The translations under genes and the position numbers were made by a program. This document shows, in pieces, positions 10,179 through 20,194 of a stretch of DNA of 64,000 nt. Numbering within the stretch: position 1 is the first letter of the stretch; each line of letters begins with the position of its first letter. Source of the DNA: Litorivicinus sp. (GTDB lineage Bacteria; Pseudomonadota; Gammaproteobacteria; Pseudomonadales; Litorivicinaceae); contig JAGYKJ010000006.1 in assembly GCA_018401755.1 (NCBI GenBank), forward strand, positions 474,184 to 538,183, written 5' to 3'. The notes under the pieces are model-generated. The model searched no databases. It saw only the letters and a list, made by a program, of their open reading frames with translations, and was not told the origin of the DNA.

Positions 10179-11396
10179 CTAAAATACGGTGGTCTTGAGG
10201 GTCGAATGGAATTTTTGCAAATCTTCTACAAGTAAATCAGGCGCTTCTAAGGCCGCAAAATGACCGCCTCTCGGCATTTCAGTCCACTGAGTGACGTTAT
10301 ACAGTCGGTCGACATACGTTCGCGGTGGCCAAGCAAGCATTTCCGCTGGAAAGACCGAACATGCAGTGGGGACTTCGACTCGTTTATCGTCGATTGAGAG
10401 GATCCGACCGCCTTCTTCCCTTCGTCCGTAATAGATCCAAGACGCAGTATTAAAGGTGCGGGTCAGGATATAGATCATGACGTGAAAAATGAGATCGTCT
10501 TTGGAATACACGCTCTCAATGTCACCGTCCCGAATATCGGACCATGATCTAAACTTTTCGATGAGCCATGCAGCGATACCCACAGGACTGTCATTCATCG
10601 CGTAGCTTAATGTTTGTGGGCGCGTTGCCTGAACGGTGCGGTATCCATCCTCAATTTGTTGGTCACGATCAAATTGTTCTGCCCATCGATGTTCTTCCGG
10701 TGTTTGTGGTCCGAGAGCGTGTCTCATGGTGAGAATATTAATATGGAGCGCCTTACAATATTTCGCGTGATCAAAACCAAGCCACGAGCTGATAGCGCCC
10801 CCCCAATCACCACCCTGTGCCATATAGGATGTGTAACCTAGATGCTCTGTCATGAGCGTATTCAGATGCCGAGCCATTGCCCTCGGACCCATGGGGCGAG
10901 GTGGTCTAGCGGAAAATCCGAACCCAGGAAGGGATGGAGCGATGACGTCAAACGCATCATCAACTGATCCACCAAATCGCTCTGGATGTGCAAGTGGTTC
11001 GATGATTTTTAGAAACTCACAAACACTGCCGGGCCAACCGTGTGAGATGAGCAATGGAGTGGGATTCGGACCACTTCCTTTCTCAAACAGATAGTGTGTA
11101 TCGATCCCATCAACATGGCTCTGAAAATGGTTGAATTGATCAAGCTTCGCTTGATGATCCCACCAATTAAACTCATGGACCCAATACTGACAAAGCTCCT
11201 GAAGGTAGTTGAGGTTCGTGCCATAGTCCCAGCCGCCATCGTCGGGCATTTCATGCCACACGTATTCGGATACGCGCTTAATTACCCGATTGAGATCGTC
11301 TTGTGTTGGCGCAAACCGATACGGTGTCCCCAAGTTCGGATGGGAACCACGCAAGTCAGATACGGAACTCTTGGGCGTGGCATAACTCATTCGCAT
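10179..11396 (-). CDS. Epoxide hydrolase family alpha/beta hydrolase
   Basis: EHN N-terminal domain plus HGWPGS motif and nucleophile region YMAQGGDWGGAISSWLG, C-terminal PRGGHFAALEAPDLL. Confidence 0.9.
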   Translation of the reverse strand: MRMSYATPKSSVSDLRGSHPNLGTPYRFAPTQDDLNRVIKRVSEYVWHEMPDDGGWDYGTNLNYLQELCQYWVHEFNWWDHQAKLDQFNHFQSHVDGIDTHYLFEKGSGPNPTPLLISHGWPGSVCEFLKIIEPLAHPERFGGSVDDAFDVIAPSLPGFGFSARPPRPMGPRAMARHLNTLMTEHLGYTSYMAQGGDWGGAISSWLGFDHAKYCKALHINILTMRHALGPQTPEEHRWAEQFDRDQQIEDGYRTVQATRPQTLSYAMNDSPVGIAAWLIEKFRSWSDIRDGDIESVYSKDDLIFHVMIYILTRTFNTASWIYYGRREEGGRILSIDDKRVEVPTACSVFPAEMLAWPPRTYVDRLYNVTQWTEMPRGGHFAALEAPDLLVEDLQKFHSTLKTTVF

Positions 11397-11511
11397 CTCC
11401 GTTTGAAAGCAATTGGGTCAGATCCATGACCCTATGTCTGGCGGCATTACAACGCGTACAGGAGTTAATGAGGAGGACAGTTTTTAGGATTTTCTGGGAC
11501 AGACGACTGCT

Positions 11512-12984
11512 TTACCGCAACAGGGAGTCAACTTCTTCACTAATGATTCGAATTCCATCTTCAATTTTATCGATCGGGACAAAGGCAAATCCGAGACGAA
11601 ATCCTGATTGATGATTTCGTGCCAGGTAGTAATTATCACCACTGTCGATTAGGACGCTGCGCGCCCTTAGTCTGGCTTTAAGCTCGATCGCATTAAACGA
11701 TGGAGGTCCCTCGAGCCAGAAGGATGTGCCACCCTGAGTGCTCGAGATTCTTAAAAAACCAAGATACTTTTGGATTGATTGATGTGTCAGAGCCCATCTG
11801 GTCTTGTAGCTCTTTTCTAGGTTTCTGAGGTGTGCTTCGAAATATCCTTTTCGAATAAATAGTGCGATGACCTCTTGCAGGAACAGCGGCGCATGTCTGT
11901 ACATCGCCGCCCGTGCTTGTCGAGCAGCTTGAATAATATTCGGATGGGCGACCATGAAACCAACACGGAGTCCTGGAGAAATGGTTTTGGAGAAACTACC
12001 CAAGTAGATGACTCGTTCGGCGTCGAGTGACCGAAGGGTTGGCACGGAATGTTTGAAAAAATTCATTTCCGCTTCATAGTCATCTTCGATGATAAAGAAG
12101 CTGTTTGTCGCAGCGCGGAGAAGCAGATCTTGTCGACGAGCGAGAGTCATGGTTACCATCGTTGGGAACTGATGTGCGGGTGTTGTAAAGATAAGTTTGG
12201 TGTCATCAGGGATTGCGCTCGGATCTAATCCATCGGCATCGATCGGCACACCCACCATGTCGTTTCCGAAGAGTTGAAACGCATCTCTCGCGCCAAAGTA
12301 TCCTGGATTTTCAATCGCGACCCTTCCGGACTTTTTCGCGAAAATGGCAGCCAAGATTGCCAGCCCACCTTGCGAACCGGTGGTGATCATAATTTCATCT
12401 TCAGAAGCCAGAATTCCGCGGCTGGTCAATAATCGTTTACGTATTTGGGAGATTAAATGACGACTGTCAGTATCTATCGAGTCTCGAATCCAATCTAAGG
12501 TATGTTTTCGACCCAATACTGTGCGCGCACATTCTCTCCAAGAATCTAATGGAAACAACAAAGGATCGATTTGGTTGTACGTAAAGGGGTACGTGTAGTC
12601 TTGCCAATCTACCGGGCTGTCTAGGGTCGATAAATTGACATCAAGCAAATCGATCGAGAAGCCACTGCTGTTGCTCTTGTGATCAGACGGCTCCGCAGTG
12701 GGCGTGGACCTTTTAGATGACAGACTAATGAAATAACCAGAGCGATCTCGGGATTCAATAAGGCCCGCATCGATCAGTTGCATGTACGCGGCATTCACGG
12801 TGTTTCGAGAGACGTTCAATGTTTTTGATAATTCGCGGCAAGAGGGTAATTTTTGATCGGCTTCAATGTCTGCCTCAACAATGACTCGGCTGATCGCTTC
12901 GCACACCATGTCTTGCAAATTCAGCTTCTGCTCGTCTTTCTCAGAAGCGATCTGTTCAAACAAACTCAATAATTGATTTTTCAC
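11512..12984 (-). CDS. MocR/PdxR-type regulator (GntR wHTH fused to aminotransferase class I domain)
   Basis: LPSCRELSKTLNVSRNTVNAAYMQLIDAGLI then PLP fold EDDYEAEM..., YLGSFSKTISPGLRVGFMVAHP. Confidence 0.92.
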   Translation of the reverse strand: MKNQLLSLFEQIASEKDEQKLNLQDMVCEAISRVIVEADIEADQKLPSCRELSKTLNVSRNTVNAAYMQLIDAGLIESRDRSGYFISLSSKRSTPTAEPSDHKSNSSGFSIDLLDVNLSTLDSPVDWQDYTYPFTYNQIDPLLFPLDSWRECARTVLGRKHTLDWIRDSIDTDSRHLISQIRKRLLTSRGILASEDEIMITTGSQGGLAILAAIFAKKSGRVAIENPGYFGARDAFQLFGNDMVGVPIDADGLDPSAIPDDTKLIFTTPAHQFPTMVTMTLARRQDLLLRAATNSFFIIEDDYEAEMNFFKHSVPTLRSLDAERVIYLGSFSKTISPGLRVGFMVAHPNIIQAARQARAAMYRHAPLFLQEVIALFIRKGYFEAHLRNLEKSYKTRWALTHQSIQKYLGFLRISSTQGGTSFWLEGPPSFNAIELKARLRARSVLIDSGDNYYLARNHQSGFRLGFAFVPIDKIEDGIRIISEEVDSLLR

Positions 12985-13175
12985 GCATTCCAGTCCGAAA
13001 GTGACTTATGCGGCTGTCAAACCGTATTTGCACTAGGATAGCTTGAGTAACCGGCGATGGTCTGTGAAAAAAATGAACCAGAGCTTCTGTCACGCGGAAA
13101 TAGTTGATCTGTCCTTTGGGAATCCAGCGAATCAGGGTGAATCTTCATCCGAACTACTCAGGAAGCGGAGGGACT

Positions 13176-14216
13176 ATGGAACCTTTAAAATCTATAATGA
13201 CAAGTGTTGTACTGGGCGCAGCTTTGGTTGCCTCCCAAGCAGCTATGGCCGAGAAAGTGCTTAAAATAGGAACGACTGGGCAGTTGGGGATGCCCATCGG
13301 TGATGCCATTGATCAAGCACTGATTCCAGCAATGGAAAAGGCATCGGGTGGCAAGATGCGTATTGAACCCCACTATCAGGGGAGCTTGTGCGCCGAGCAA
13401 AAGTGTGGGGAGCAAGCGAATCAGGGGCTCTTATCTCTGTGGACGAGCTCAACCGCGAATTTCGGGAGTTTTGGTACCGAGCTCGCGATTTTTGACCTTC
13501 CTTTTATTTTCAAGTCGTTAGACGATGCAAAGCGGATCTCAGATGGCTGGTTGGCTGAACGGCAGTGCAAGTTAGCACTTGAAAATGCGGGACATATTTG
13601 CTTATCCGTCTATTCAAGTGGCGGATTCAGGCAACTCGGGAATGCGACGAAGTCGGTGAAAGTGCCTGACGATATGAAGGGCTTAAAATGGCGAGTCACA
13701 AAGAGCCCAGTTGAATATATGTTGGTTAAAAATTGGGGAGCTGTGCCAGTTCCTTACGATTGGGGCCAGCTATATCAAGGTCTTCAATCTGGAATTGTCG
13801 AGGGTCAATACGTTGCGACCCCATGGCAACACGTGGCTAAGCTGCACGAAGTCGCGAAGTATTTCACGGAAATTGGTGGCATGTGGTCTGGAAACATCAT
13901 TGCGATGGACTCGGGCCAATATAACGCGCTTTCAGCTGAAGAAAAGAAATGGGTACATGTTGCCGCGGATGCTTATGGGGCTCGCGTGAATGAGCTCGAT
14001 AATCTGTGGGTGAGTAGTGGTGAAAAGGCGATAAAAGCGTCAATCAACGAGTGGTACACACCCACCGAGGCGGAGCTTTCCGAATGGCGTAAAGGCGCGA
14101 TTGGTGCGTGGATTGATGCGAAGGGAACCTTTGAACCAGCGGTGGCTAGACGGGTACTCCTCGAGCAAGGATTGGATGATTTTGTTGCACAGCTCGAAAA
14201 AGCCGGCGCTCTTTAA
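13176..14216 (+). CDS. dctP: TRAP transporter substrate-binding protein (DctP family), second system
   Basis: MEPLKSIMTSVVLGAALVASQAAMAEK signal peptide; FDLPFIFKSLDDAKRI..., GLKWRVTKSPVEYMLVKNWGAVPVPYDWGQLYQGLQSGIVEGQ. Confidence 0.9.
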   Translation: MEPLKSIMTSVVLGAALVASQAAMAEKVLKIGTTGQLGMPIGDAIDQALIPAMEKASGGKMRIEPHYQGSLCAEQKCGEQANQGLLSLWTSSTANFGSFGTELAIFDLPFIFKSLDDAKRISDGWLAERQCKLALENAGHICLSVYSSGGFRQLGNATKSVKVPDDMKGLKWRVTKSPVEYMLVKNWGAVPVPYDWGQLYQGLQSGIVEGQYVATPWQHVAKLHEVAKYFTEIGGMWSGNIIAMDSGQYNALSAEEKKWVHVAADAYGARVNELDNLWVSSGEKAIKASINEWYTPTEAELSEWRKGAIGAWIDAKGTFEPAVARRVLLEQGLDDFVAQLEKAGAL

Positions 14217-14238
14217 TCGTTAACCATTCGCTTAACCG

Positions 14239-14281
14239 AAAGATCATCTAGATTCAGTTTGACTTTAGATGATCTTTTTTA
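14239..14281 (+). terminator. Terminator-like hairpin between dctP and dctM
   Basis: aaagatcatcta...tagatgatctttttt stem-loop followed by T-run; may act as attenuator. Confidence 0.65.
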
Positions 14282-14300
14282 ATTCTGCGACCATAAGTGA

Positions 14301-15587
14301 GTGATCATGGAAAGCCTGTTATTACTGAGCATATTGCTGATTTTGATCCTTGCTGGTGCTCCGATTGGCTTTACGCTCATCCTCATTCCATTTTTCTATA
14401 TTTTAGTCACTGATGCTGTCCCGCTGGTTTTGATTCCGAGCCAAATGTTCAATGCGATTGACTCTGTTCCGCTGACCGCAATCGCATTTTTCATGCTGAC
14501 TGGCGAGCTCATGACAAGCGCGACAATTACCGACCGACTGGTGTCATTGAGTCGAGCCTTGATTGGACGAATGCGCGGTGGATTGGCTCAGATTAATGTG
14601 TTGGTCAGTATGTTCTTTGCTGGCATGAACGGTTCCGTGGTCGCCGATACCGCGACGGTCGGTTCACTGGTGATTCCTGCGATGAATAAAGCTGGATATC
14701 CCCCCGCGTTTTCGGCAGCTGTTACCGGGGTGAGCTCGACTATTGGCGGTATTATCCCGCCCAGTATCATGATGATTATTCTTGCAAACTCGACCGAGAT
14801 CTCCATCGCATTGCTCTTCGCAGCTGGAATTATCCCCGGTATTTTGGTTGGCATTGTGATTATGCTGATCAATCATTATTTTGCGGTCAAACTCAACTTC
14901 GAGCGTAGTGAGGAATCTTTTTCTTTCAGAAGGGCAGGTCGAGAACTCTATCGGTCCTCCTTTGCGCTGTTAATTCCAGTTGTACTGGTTGGCTCAGTGA
15001 TGGGGGGGATTGCCTCTGTTGTGGAAGCAGGCGCAATCACTGCCCTGGTCGCATTGTTCTCTGGAGTGTTCGTGTACCGAACGATTCGATGGACTCAATG
15101 CTCTACTGCCTTTCGGCGAGCATTTCGAAACTCCGCCATGGTATTCATCATCATTGCAGCTTCGGGTCCGTTCAGTTGGTTATTAACCTCTCTTGGAGCC
15201 ATCAGTGATCTTGAGGCTTGGCTGCTGGGCATGGCGGACTCTCCAGTGCTATTCATCATATCCCTGATGTTATTCATTTTTTTATTGGGGACTGTGATGG
15301 ACTCTGCGGTCAACATCATCATTGTGGGCCCCGTGTTAGTAAGCGTGATGGCGAAGGCCGGTTTTCCTGAGATACAAGCGGCAATGGTGGTGATTGTTGG
15401 ATTTTTAATCGGGTCGGTAACACCCCCTGTTGGGGTCGCATACTTTACCGCTGCGACGATTGCGCAAGTGCGACTCGAGGAAGTAGCGGTTGCGTTAATA
15501 CCGTACATCGCCGGCTTATTCGTTTTATTACTATGTATCATTTTAATACCTGAATTAACCATGTTTCTTCCAGGAATGATGGGATAG
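14301..15587 (+). CDS. dctM: TRAP transporter large permease (DctM family), second system
   Basis: GSVVADTATVGSLVIPAMNKAGYPPAFSAAVTGVSSTIGGIIPPSIMMIILA; TPPVGVAYFTAATIA. Confidence 0.92.
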   Translation: MIMESLLLLSILLILILAGAPIGFTLILIPFFYILVTDAVPLVLIPSQMFNAIDSVPLTAIAFFMLTGELMTSATITDRLVSLSRALIGRMRGGLAQINVLVSMFFAGMNGSVVADTATVGSLVIPAMNKAGYPPAFSAAVTGVSSTIGGIIPPSIMMIILANSTEISIALLFAAGIIPGILVGIVIMLINHYFAVKLNFERSEESFSFRRAGRELYRSSFALLIPVVLVGSVMGGIASVVEAGAITALVALFSGVFVYRTIRWTQCSTAFRRAFRNSAMVFIIIAASGPFSWLLTSLGAISDLEAWLLGMADSPVLFIISLMLFIFLLGTVMDSAVNIIIVGPVLVSVMAKAGFPEIQAAMVVIVGFLIGSVTPPVGVAYFTAATIAQVRLEEVAVALIPYIAGLFVLLLCIILIPELTMFLPGMMG

Positions 15588-15596
15588 GAGAGGAAT

Positions 15597-16106
15597 ATGA
15601 TCACGCTACTGAACACGATTGATCGGTTGGTGCATCGTTCCTTAGAGCTTGCATGTTCTTTGTTTTTGGCGCTGATGGTTGGATTCACGATCTATACCAT
15701 CGTGATGCGTTATGTATTTGAGAATCCTCCAGTCTGGGGAGATCTCTTGACCGTACTGAGTAATATTTGGCTGATGTTCATTGCGCTTTCACTGACAGCG
15801 CGGGATAACGATCATATTGCGTTAAATTTGATTTACGAAAAACTTCCACCACGTTTTGCACTCTATGTCCGTCAGTTCTGGAAAGCGATGATCTTCTTAG
15901 TGGGGATTGTTTTGATCATTTATGGTCTTGAACTTGTGGACACAATGAGGGGTCGTTACTGGGAGATGTGGTACTTCGAATTCACCTCTCAAGGCTTTGA
16001 ATTCAAGGAAAACTACATGCCGAAAAAGTATGCCGTGGCCATCTTGCCGATGGCTGGCTTTTTGACAGCCAGTGGTGCTGCGATCTGTTTTTTCAAAAAA
16101 GTATAG
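15597..16106 (+). CDS. dctQ: TRAP transporter small permease (DctQ family), second system
   Basis: Small four-TM protein, FENPPVWGDLLTVLSNIWLMFIALSLTARDNDHIALNLIYEKLP, immediately downstream of dctM. Confidence 0.85.
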   Translation: MITLLNTIDRLVHRSLELACSLFLALMVGFTIYTIVMRYVFENPPVWGDLLTVLSNIWLMFIALSLTARDNDHIALNLIYEKLPPRFALYVRQFWKAMIFLVGIVLIIYGLELVDTMRGRYWEMWYFEFTSQGFEFKENYMPKKYAVAILPMAGFLTASGAAICFFKKV

Positions 16107-16266
16107 TCAGTGCGTCATCCGCTGAGCGTGAACACCAAATTCGTGCAATGGCGATTCTGCCAAACTTGTTCGACTTTTTTGCTAGCGCATTACGTGTTGG
16201 TTCAGCGAATCCAATCAGGTACTTGCTGTTCTAGCTTGCTTCGCCGCCTCCATTGTTTCGATTCCA

Positions 16267-17271
16267 ATGATTCAGCTTGAGTATCGACGAAGGTTCGAAT
16301 ATGCGACTCGTATCCTGCCAGGCTTATTGCTTGCGGGTTTAGTTGCTGGTGTTGCTCAATTTGTCGGTACGCAATTCACTCTTCCAACGATGTTACTGGC
16401 TCTCGTATTTGGTCTATCTCTTAATCGAGTGTTGAGCATGACGCGCGCGCAACCTGGAATTGTGTTTTCTTCGAAAGCATTGCTCCGATTTTCCGTGGGT
16501 TTATTGGGGGTGCGTGTGAGTTATGACTTAATTCTTCAGGTCGGAACGCACTACTTACTTGTCGCCTTTGCCGGGGTTGTCTGCACGATTGTTGTTGGAT
16601 TACTACTCAGTAAAGTCATGGGATTAGATCGTTCAATTGGCATTTTAACAGGCGGCAGTGTTGCCATCTGCGGGGCTTCAGCCGCTGTCGCCATTTCTGC
16701 AGTGTTACCCAGTCGGAAGACGACCGAGCAAGAGCTTGCTGCAGCGGTATTTGGAGTCACGATTCTCAGTACCATTGCGATGATTGTTTATCCGCTGATC
16801 GCATCTCAGTTGGCGTTTTCGGATATCGAAGCAGGCGTTTTCTTTGGTGCAGCGATCCATGATGTTGCACAGGTTGTCGGTGCGGGGTTAATGGTCTCGG
16901 ATGAGGCTGGGACAGTGGCGACGCTTGTGAAGCTATTCCGGGTATCGTTACTTGCGCCTGTGGTGCTCTGTATTTCTCTTTTTCTGTTACGGTTTGGTCA
17001 TCAATTTGTCGCAACCGATCAAAAGAGCCGCCTGGTTCCTGGTTTTATCCTTATCTTTCTGTGTCTCGCTGGATTGAATACCTTACAGTTCATTCCACCG
17101 ATTCTTAAAGATGTGTTGACCAGCCTCTCGAGCTGGGGACTGTTGATCGCCATTACTGCAGTAGGAATGAAAACGTCTTTTCAGGGCTTATGGTCCAGAG
17201 GCTCTGGTGTTCTTGCGTTAATCTTGGTTGAAACGATTTTTATTGCGCTATTCGTTGTGTTTCTCATGTGA
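16267..17271 (+). CDS. YeiH/UPF0324 family putative sulfate/sulfite exporter (CuyZ-like)
   Basis: LPTMLLALVFGLSLNRVL..., LGVRVSYDLIL, TGGSVAICGASAAVAISAVLPSRKTTEQE, GAAIHDVAQVVGAG motifs. Confidence 0.88.
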   Translation: MIQLEYRRRFEYATRILPGLLLAGLVAGVAQFVGTQFTLPTMLLALVFGLSLNRVLSMTRAQPGIVFSSKALLRFSVGLLGVRVSYDLILQVGTHYLLVAFAGVVCTIVVGLLLSKVMGLDRSIGILTGGSVAICGASAAVAISAVLPSRKTTEQELAAAVFGVTILSTIAMIVYPLIASQLAFSDIEAGVFFGAAIHDVAQVVGAGLMVSDEAGTVATLVKLFRVSLLAPVVLCISLFLLRFGHQFVATDQKSRLVPGFILIFLCLAGLNTLQFIPPILKDVLTSLSSWGLLIAITAVGMKTSFQGLWSRGSGVLALILVETIFIALFVVFLM

Positions 17272-17637
17272 TTGATCTTGATCTACGGGCTTTCCCGTGG
17301 TCGTCTGATGCGAGGTTTTGGTGGGAAACTTCAGATACTTTCCATGTGTCGACGTGGTGAATAAGCACATCTCAAATCGTCTTGTTCACGCCAATTGGAA
17401 ATTGACCCTCCATTTCTTCGGCTTTGCTTCGCCCCGTCTTCGACTGCGCGAGCTGGCTCCGATCAGTGCCATCGAGTAGGTCTGATAGAGACGGATAGGC
17501 ATGGTTTATATGCTTTTTTCATCTAAGGTTATTCATTAAAAGTTGACATTGGGCCAGTTCTCTAGTGTATTACATTAGCGCACAGCCTCGATGATCGACG
17601 CTGCAACTAACAAAAAACAGAATTAGAGGTATACCTG

Positions 17638-18852
17638 ATGTCAATGGATATGATTCCTGAACCACAGAGTACGTTGGACAATCCAGCACGTCGTGTGATG
17701 TTGAAGGGTGGGGCGGGCGCTGTGGCCGCCTTGGGCTTGATGCAAATGTCACCGGCAGCTCTCGCATCGTCGCATTCAAAAGTGCCTGAATTTGCTCAGT
17801 GGAAGCGTATTGAAGATCTAATCGTTCACAGCGCCAACACGATGGAAACTGTCCGCGGTGCGATTCGTAGCGGTGTGATTACCCCATCACCAACATTGTT
17901 CGTGCGGAACAATCTTCCTGCACCAAGCGCGAGCATCACCGAGAATATGGATAATTGGGAAGTAAGTTTTGAAGGGGTGAAGAATCCGCGCTCCCTCAAG
18001 GTTTCCGATTTGAAGAAAATGGGTGCAACCACCGTGGCATCCGTCCTGCAATGTTCCGGTAATGGCCGCGCCTTCTTCCCACACGGTGCTGGTGGTACAC
18101 AGTGGTCTGTGGGTGCAGCTGGCTGCGTCATGTGGACGGGTGTTCCTCTCAAAGACGTCATCGAGAGCATGGGCGGATCCGTCGGTGGGATGCGATACAT
18201 CACTGGTACCGGTGGGGAAGAGATTCCTGCAGGCATCGATCCGAAGACAATCATGGTCGAGCGTTCTGTCCCGATGGCTGCCCTTGAGAATGCGATGCTG
18301 GCATGGCAGATGAACGACGAGCCATTGGATCTTGCACACGGTGGACCATTACGACTGGTATTCCCTGGGTACTACGGCGTTAACAACGTGAAGTATGTAA
18401 AGCGCGTCGCAATGACAGAAAACCAAACTGAAGCAAAAATTCAGTCTTCGGGTTATCGCATTCGCGATATTGGTGTGAAAGGCTCTGCTGAACAGCCATC
18501 CATGTGGGAAATGAATGTCAAATCATGGATCACTGGACCACTTGAAACCGCAAATACTGGTGTAAATTTGATTTACGGTGTGGCATTTGGTGGAAGCAAA
18601 TCTGTCCAAAAAATCGAAGTGTCACTTGATAATGGTCAGAATTGGCAGGCTGCTCAGTTTGTTGGACCGGATCTTGGCCCATTTGCATGGCGCCCATTCG
18701 TATTTAAAACGAACCTGAAAGCTGGTGAGTATCGTGTCGTATCTCGGGCAACTGACGTCGATGGGACAGCACAGCCTCGTGAACGCTTTGAAAACGAGCG
18801 CGGCTACCTGCACAACGGCTGGGAAGATCACGGCGTGACAATTAAAGTTTAA
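17638..18852 (+). CDS. sorA: Sulfite oxidase family molybdopterin protein (SorA/SoxC-like sulfite dehydrogenase), predicted Tat substrate
   Basis: Twin-arginine leader ARRVMLKGGAGAVAALGLMQMSPAALA; LQCSGNGRAFF molybdopterin cysteine motif; C-terminal dimerisation domain (VQKIEVSLDNGQNW...). Confidence 0.9.
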   Translation: MSMDMIPEPQSTLDNPARRVMLKGGAGAVAALGLMQMSPAALASSHSKVPEFAQWKRIEDLIVHSANTMETVRGAIRSGVITPSPTLFVRNNLPAPSASITENMDNWEVSFEGVKNPRSLKVSDLKKMGATTVASVLQCSGNGRAFFPHGAGGTQWSVGAAGCVMWTGVPLKDVIESMGGSVGGMRYITGTGGEEIPAGIDPKTIMVERSVPMAALENAMLAWQMNDEPLDLAHGGPLRLVFPGYYGVNNVKYVKRVAMTENQTEAKIQSSGYRIRDIGVKGSAEQPSMWEMNVKSWITGPLETANTGVNLIYGVAFGGSKSVQKIEVSLDNGQNWQAAQFVGPDLGPFAWRPFVFKTNLKAGEYRVVSRATDVDGTAQPRERFENERGYLHNGWEDHGVTIKV

Positions 18853-18868
18853 TCACGTAAACGGTTTG

Positions 18869-18895
18869 ACGGCCCTCTCGGGGGCCGTTTTTAAT
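18869..18895 (+). terminator. Rho-independent-terminator-like hairpin between sorA and sorB
   Basis: acggccctctcgggggccgttttt. Confidence 0.7.
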
Positions 18896-18910
18896 ACATA
18901 GGATCGAGTT

Positions 18911-19222
18911 ATGAATCTGAGAACAGTGCTCGCGACAGTCGTTGGGGTCTCATTTTTTTCACCTGTACTGGTACAGGCCAATAGCGATGAGAAAGCAAAG
19001 TCTTTATTTGTGCAGGGAGCTGCTCCACCATGCGCCATTTGTCACACTTACTCAGCTGCTGGCAGCAATGGAATGGTTGGACCGAATCTTGATGATTTAC
19101 AACCAACGGCACAAGCAGTTCGTCTTGCGGTCACAAATGGGGTCGGCGTCATGCCTGCCTATGGTGAGACCCTCTCTGCTGAGGAGATCGAAGCCATCGT
19201 TCAATTTGTTTCTAAAAAGTGA
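18911..19222 (+). CDS. sorB: Monohaem cytochrome c, SorB-like subunit
   Basis: Signal peptide and CAICH haem motif; PAYGETLSAEEIEAIVQFV. Confidence 0.85.
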   Translation: MNLRTVLATVVGVSFFSPVLVQANSDEKAKSLFVQGAAPPCAICHTYSAAGSNGMVGPNLDDLQPTAQAVRLAVTNGVGVMPAYGETLSAEEIEAIVQFVSKK

Positions 19223-19507
19223 GCAGCACGCAGTCAGCCGCGCATTGAAGAGTCTCGATCGTTAACTGTTCAGATCAGAAAAGTCACTTGGCTCTTCTCT
19301 ATTGTTCGGATCTGTTCCGACTCTGACCATGCAACTCCTATGGGTCAAAATGGGAGTGCACATCTTCGCATAATGTCTCAATTCCAAGGTGTCAAACCTA
19401 CGCTACGATGGTAAGCGTTGGCGGCATAATAATTGTGACGGGATCCATATCGGCTTGTGCTTGTCGTCTGTGCGATCAGCGTGGGAATGGCCAAATGCCT
19501 CCTTAGC

Positions 19508-19684
19508 TTAACACCCGCCCAGCTCACACAGCGCGAGAGTGAACCAACGTCGATGTCCTGCGATCTGAGTGCGAATTTCTCGTATGTATTTTTTCGCCTG
19601 CTGTGCGCCCCAAGTGCAGGCGGTGTAATCCGTAATATCTTCTAAGTCAGCGTTGGCTCGCCGAGCATAGTTAATTGACTTCAC
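19508..19684 (-). pseudogene. parE: Truncated ParE-family toxin (58 aa), GTGA-overlapped with parD
   Basis: Own translation (not in supplied track): V/MKSINYARRANADLEDITDYTACTWGAQQAKKYIREIRTQIAGHRRWFTLALCELGGC*; N-terminal ParE pattern, C-terminal half missing. Confidence 0.7.
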
Positions 19685-19929
19685 TCACCAGTCGCCGCTT
19701 GATCCGCCCGTCGGTCCAGCGCATCCCAATCAATCTCATCGACGAAGCCGCTCACGTAGCCTTCTTCGATTGCATCGTTCAGCCTCTTGATCGCTGTTTG
19801 CTGCTGCTCAAACATCCGCAGCGCATCGCGCACAACCTCGCTTGCTGTGCCGTAGCGCCCAGTTTGAACCTGCTGAGCAATCAGTTCATCAAAGTGCTCG
19901 CCCAGTATGATTGATGTGGCTCTGCCCAT
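19681..19929 (-). CDS. parD: ParD-family antitoxin
   Basis: MGRATSIILGEHFDELIAQQVQTGRYGTASEVVRDALRMFEQQQTAIKRLNDAIEEGYVSGF; canonical ParD RHH. Confidence 0.88.
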   Translation of the reverse strand: MGRATSIILGEHFDELIAQQVQTGRYGTASEVVRDALRMFEQQQTAIKRLNDAIEEGYVSGFVDEIDWDALDRRADQAATGE

Positions 19930-20194
19930 TACAACCTCCATTGATTACCTAATAATATTTTTGTTACCCCCTTTCAGGTCAAGCCATGTGAAGTGGTTCA
20001 CTAAATCTGGATAGGCCGTTCACGGATTTTTGGACTAAAGGATTCCCCTGATTTGATGACTCCATCTTCTTAAGAAATAAAGGCTCCTGAAAACTTGGCG
20101 CGATTCAATTATTAGACTCGTTCAAAAATGGGGAGATTACGCACGTCTATCGGACCGCTAAAGTGGCTAACCCAGTTTGTCGGCTGACATCATT

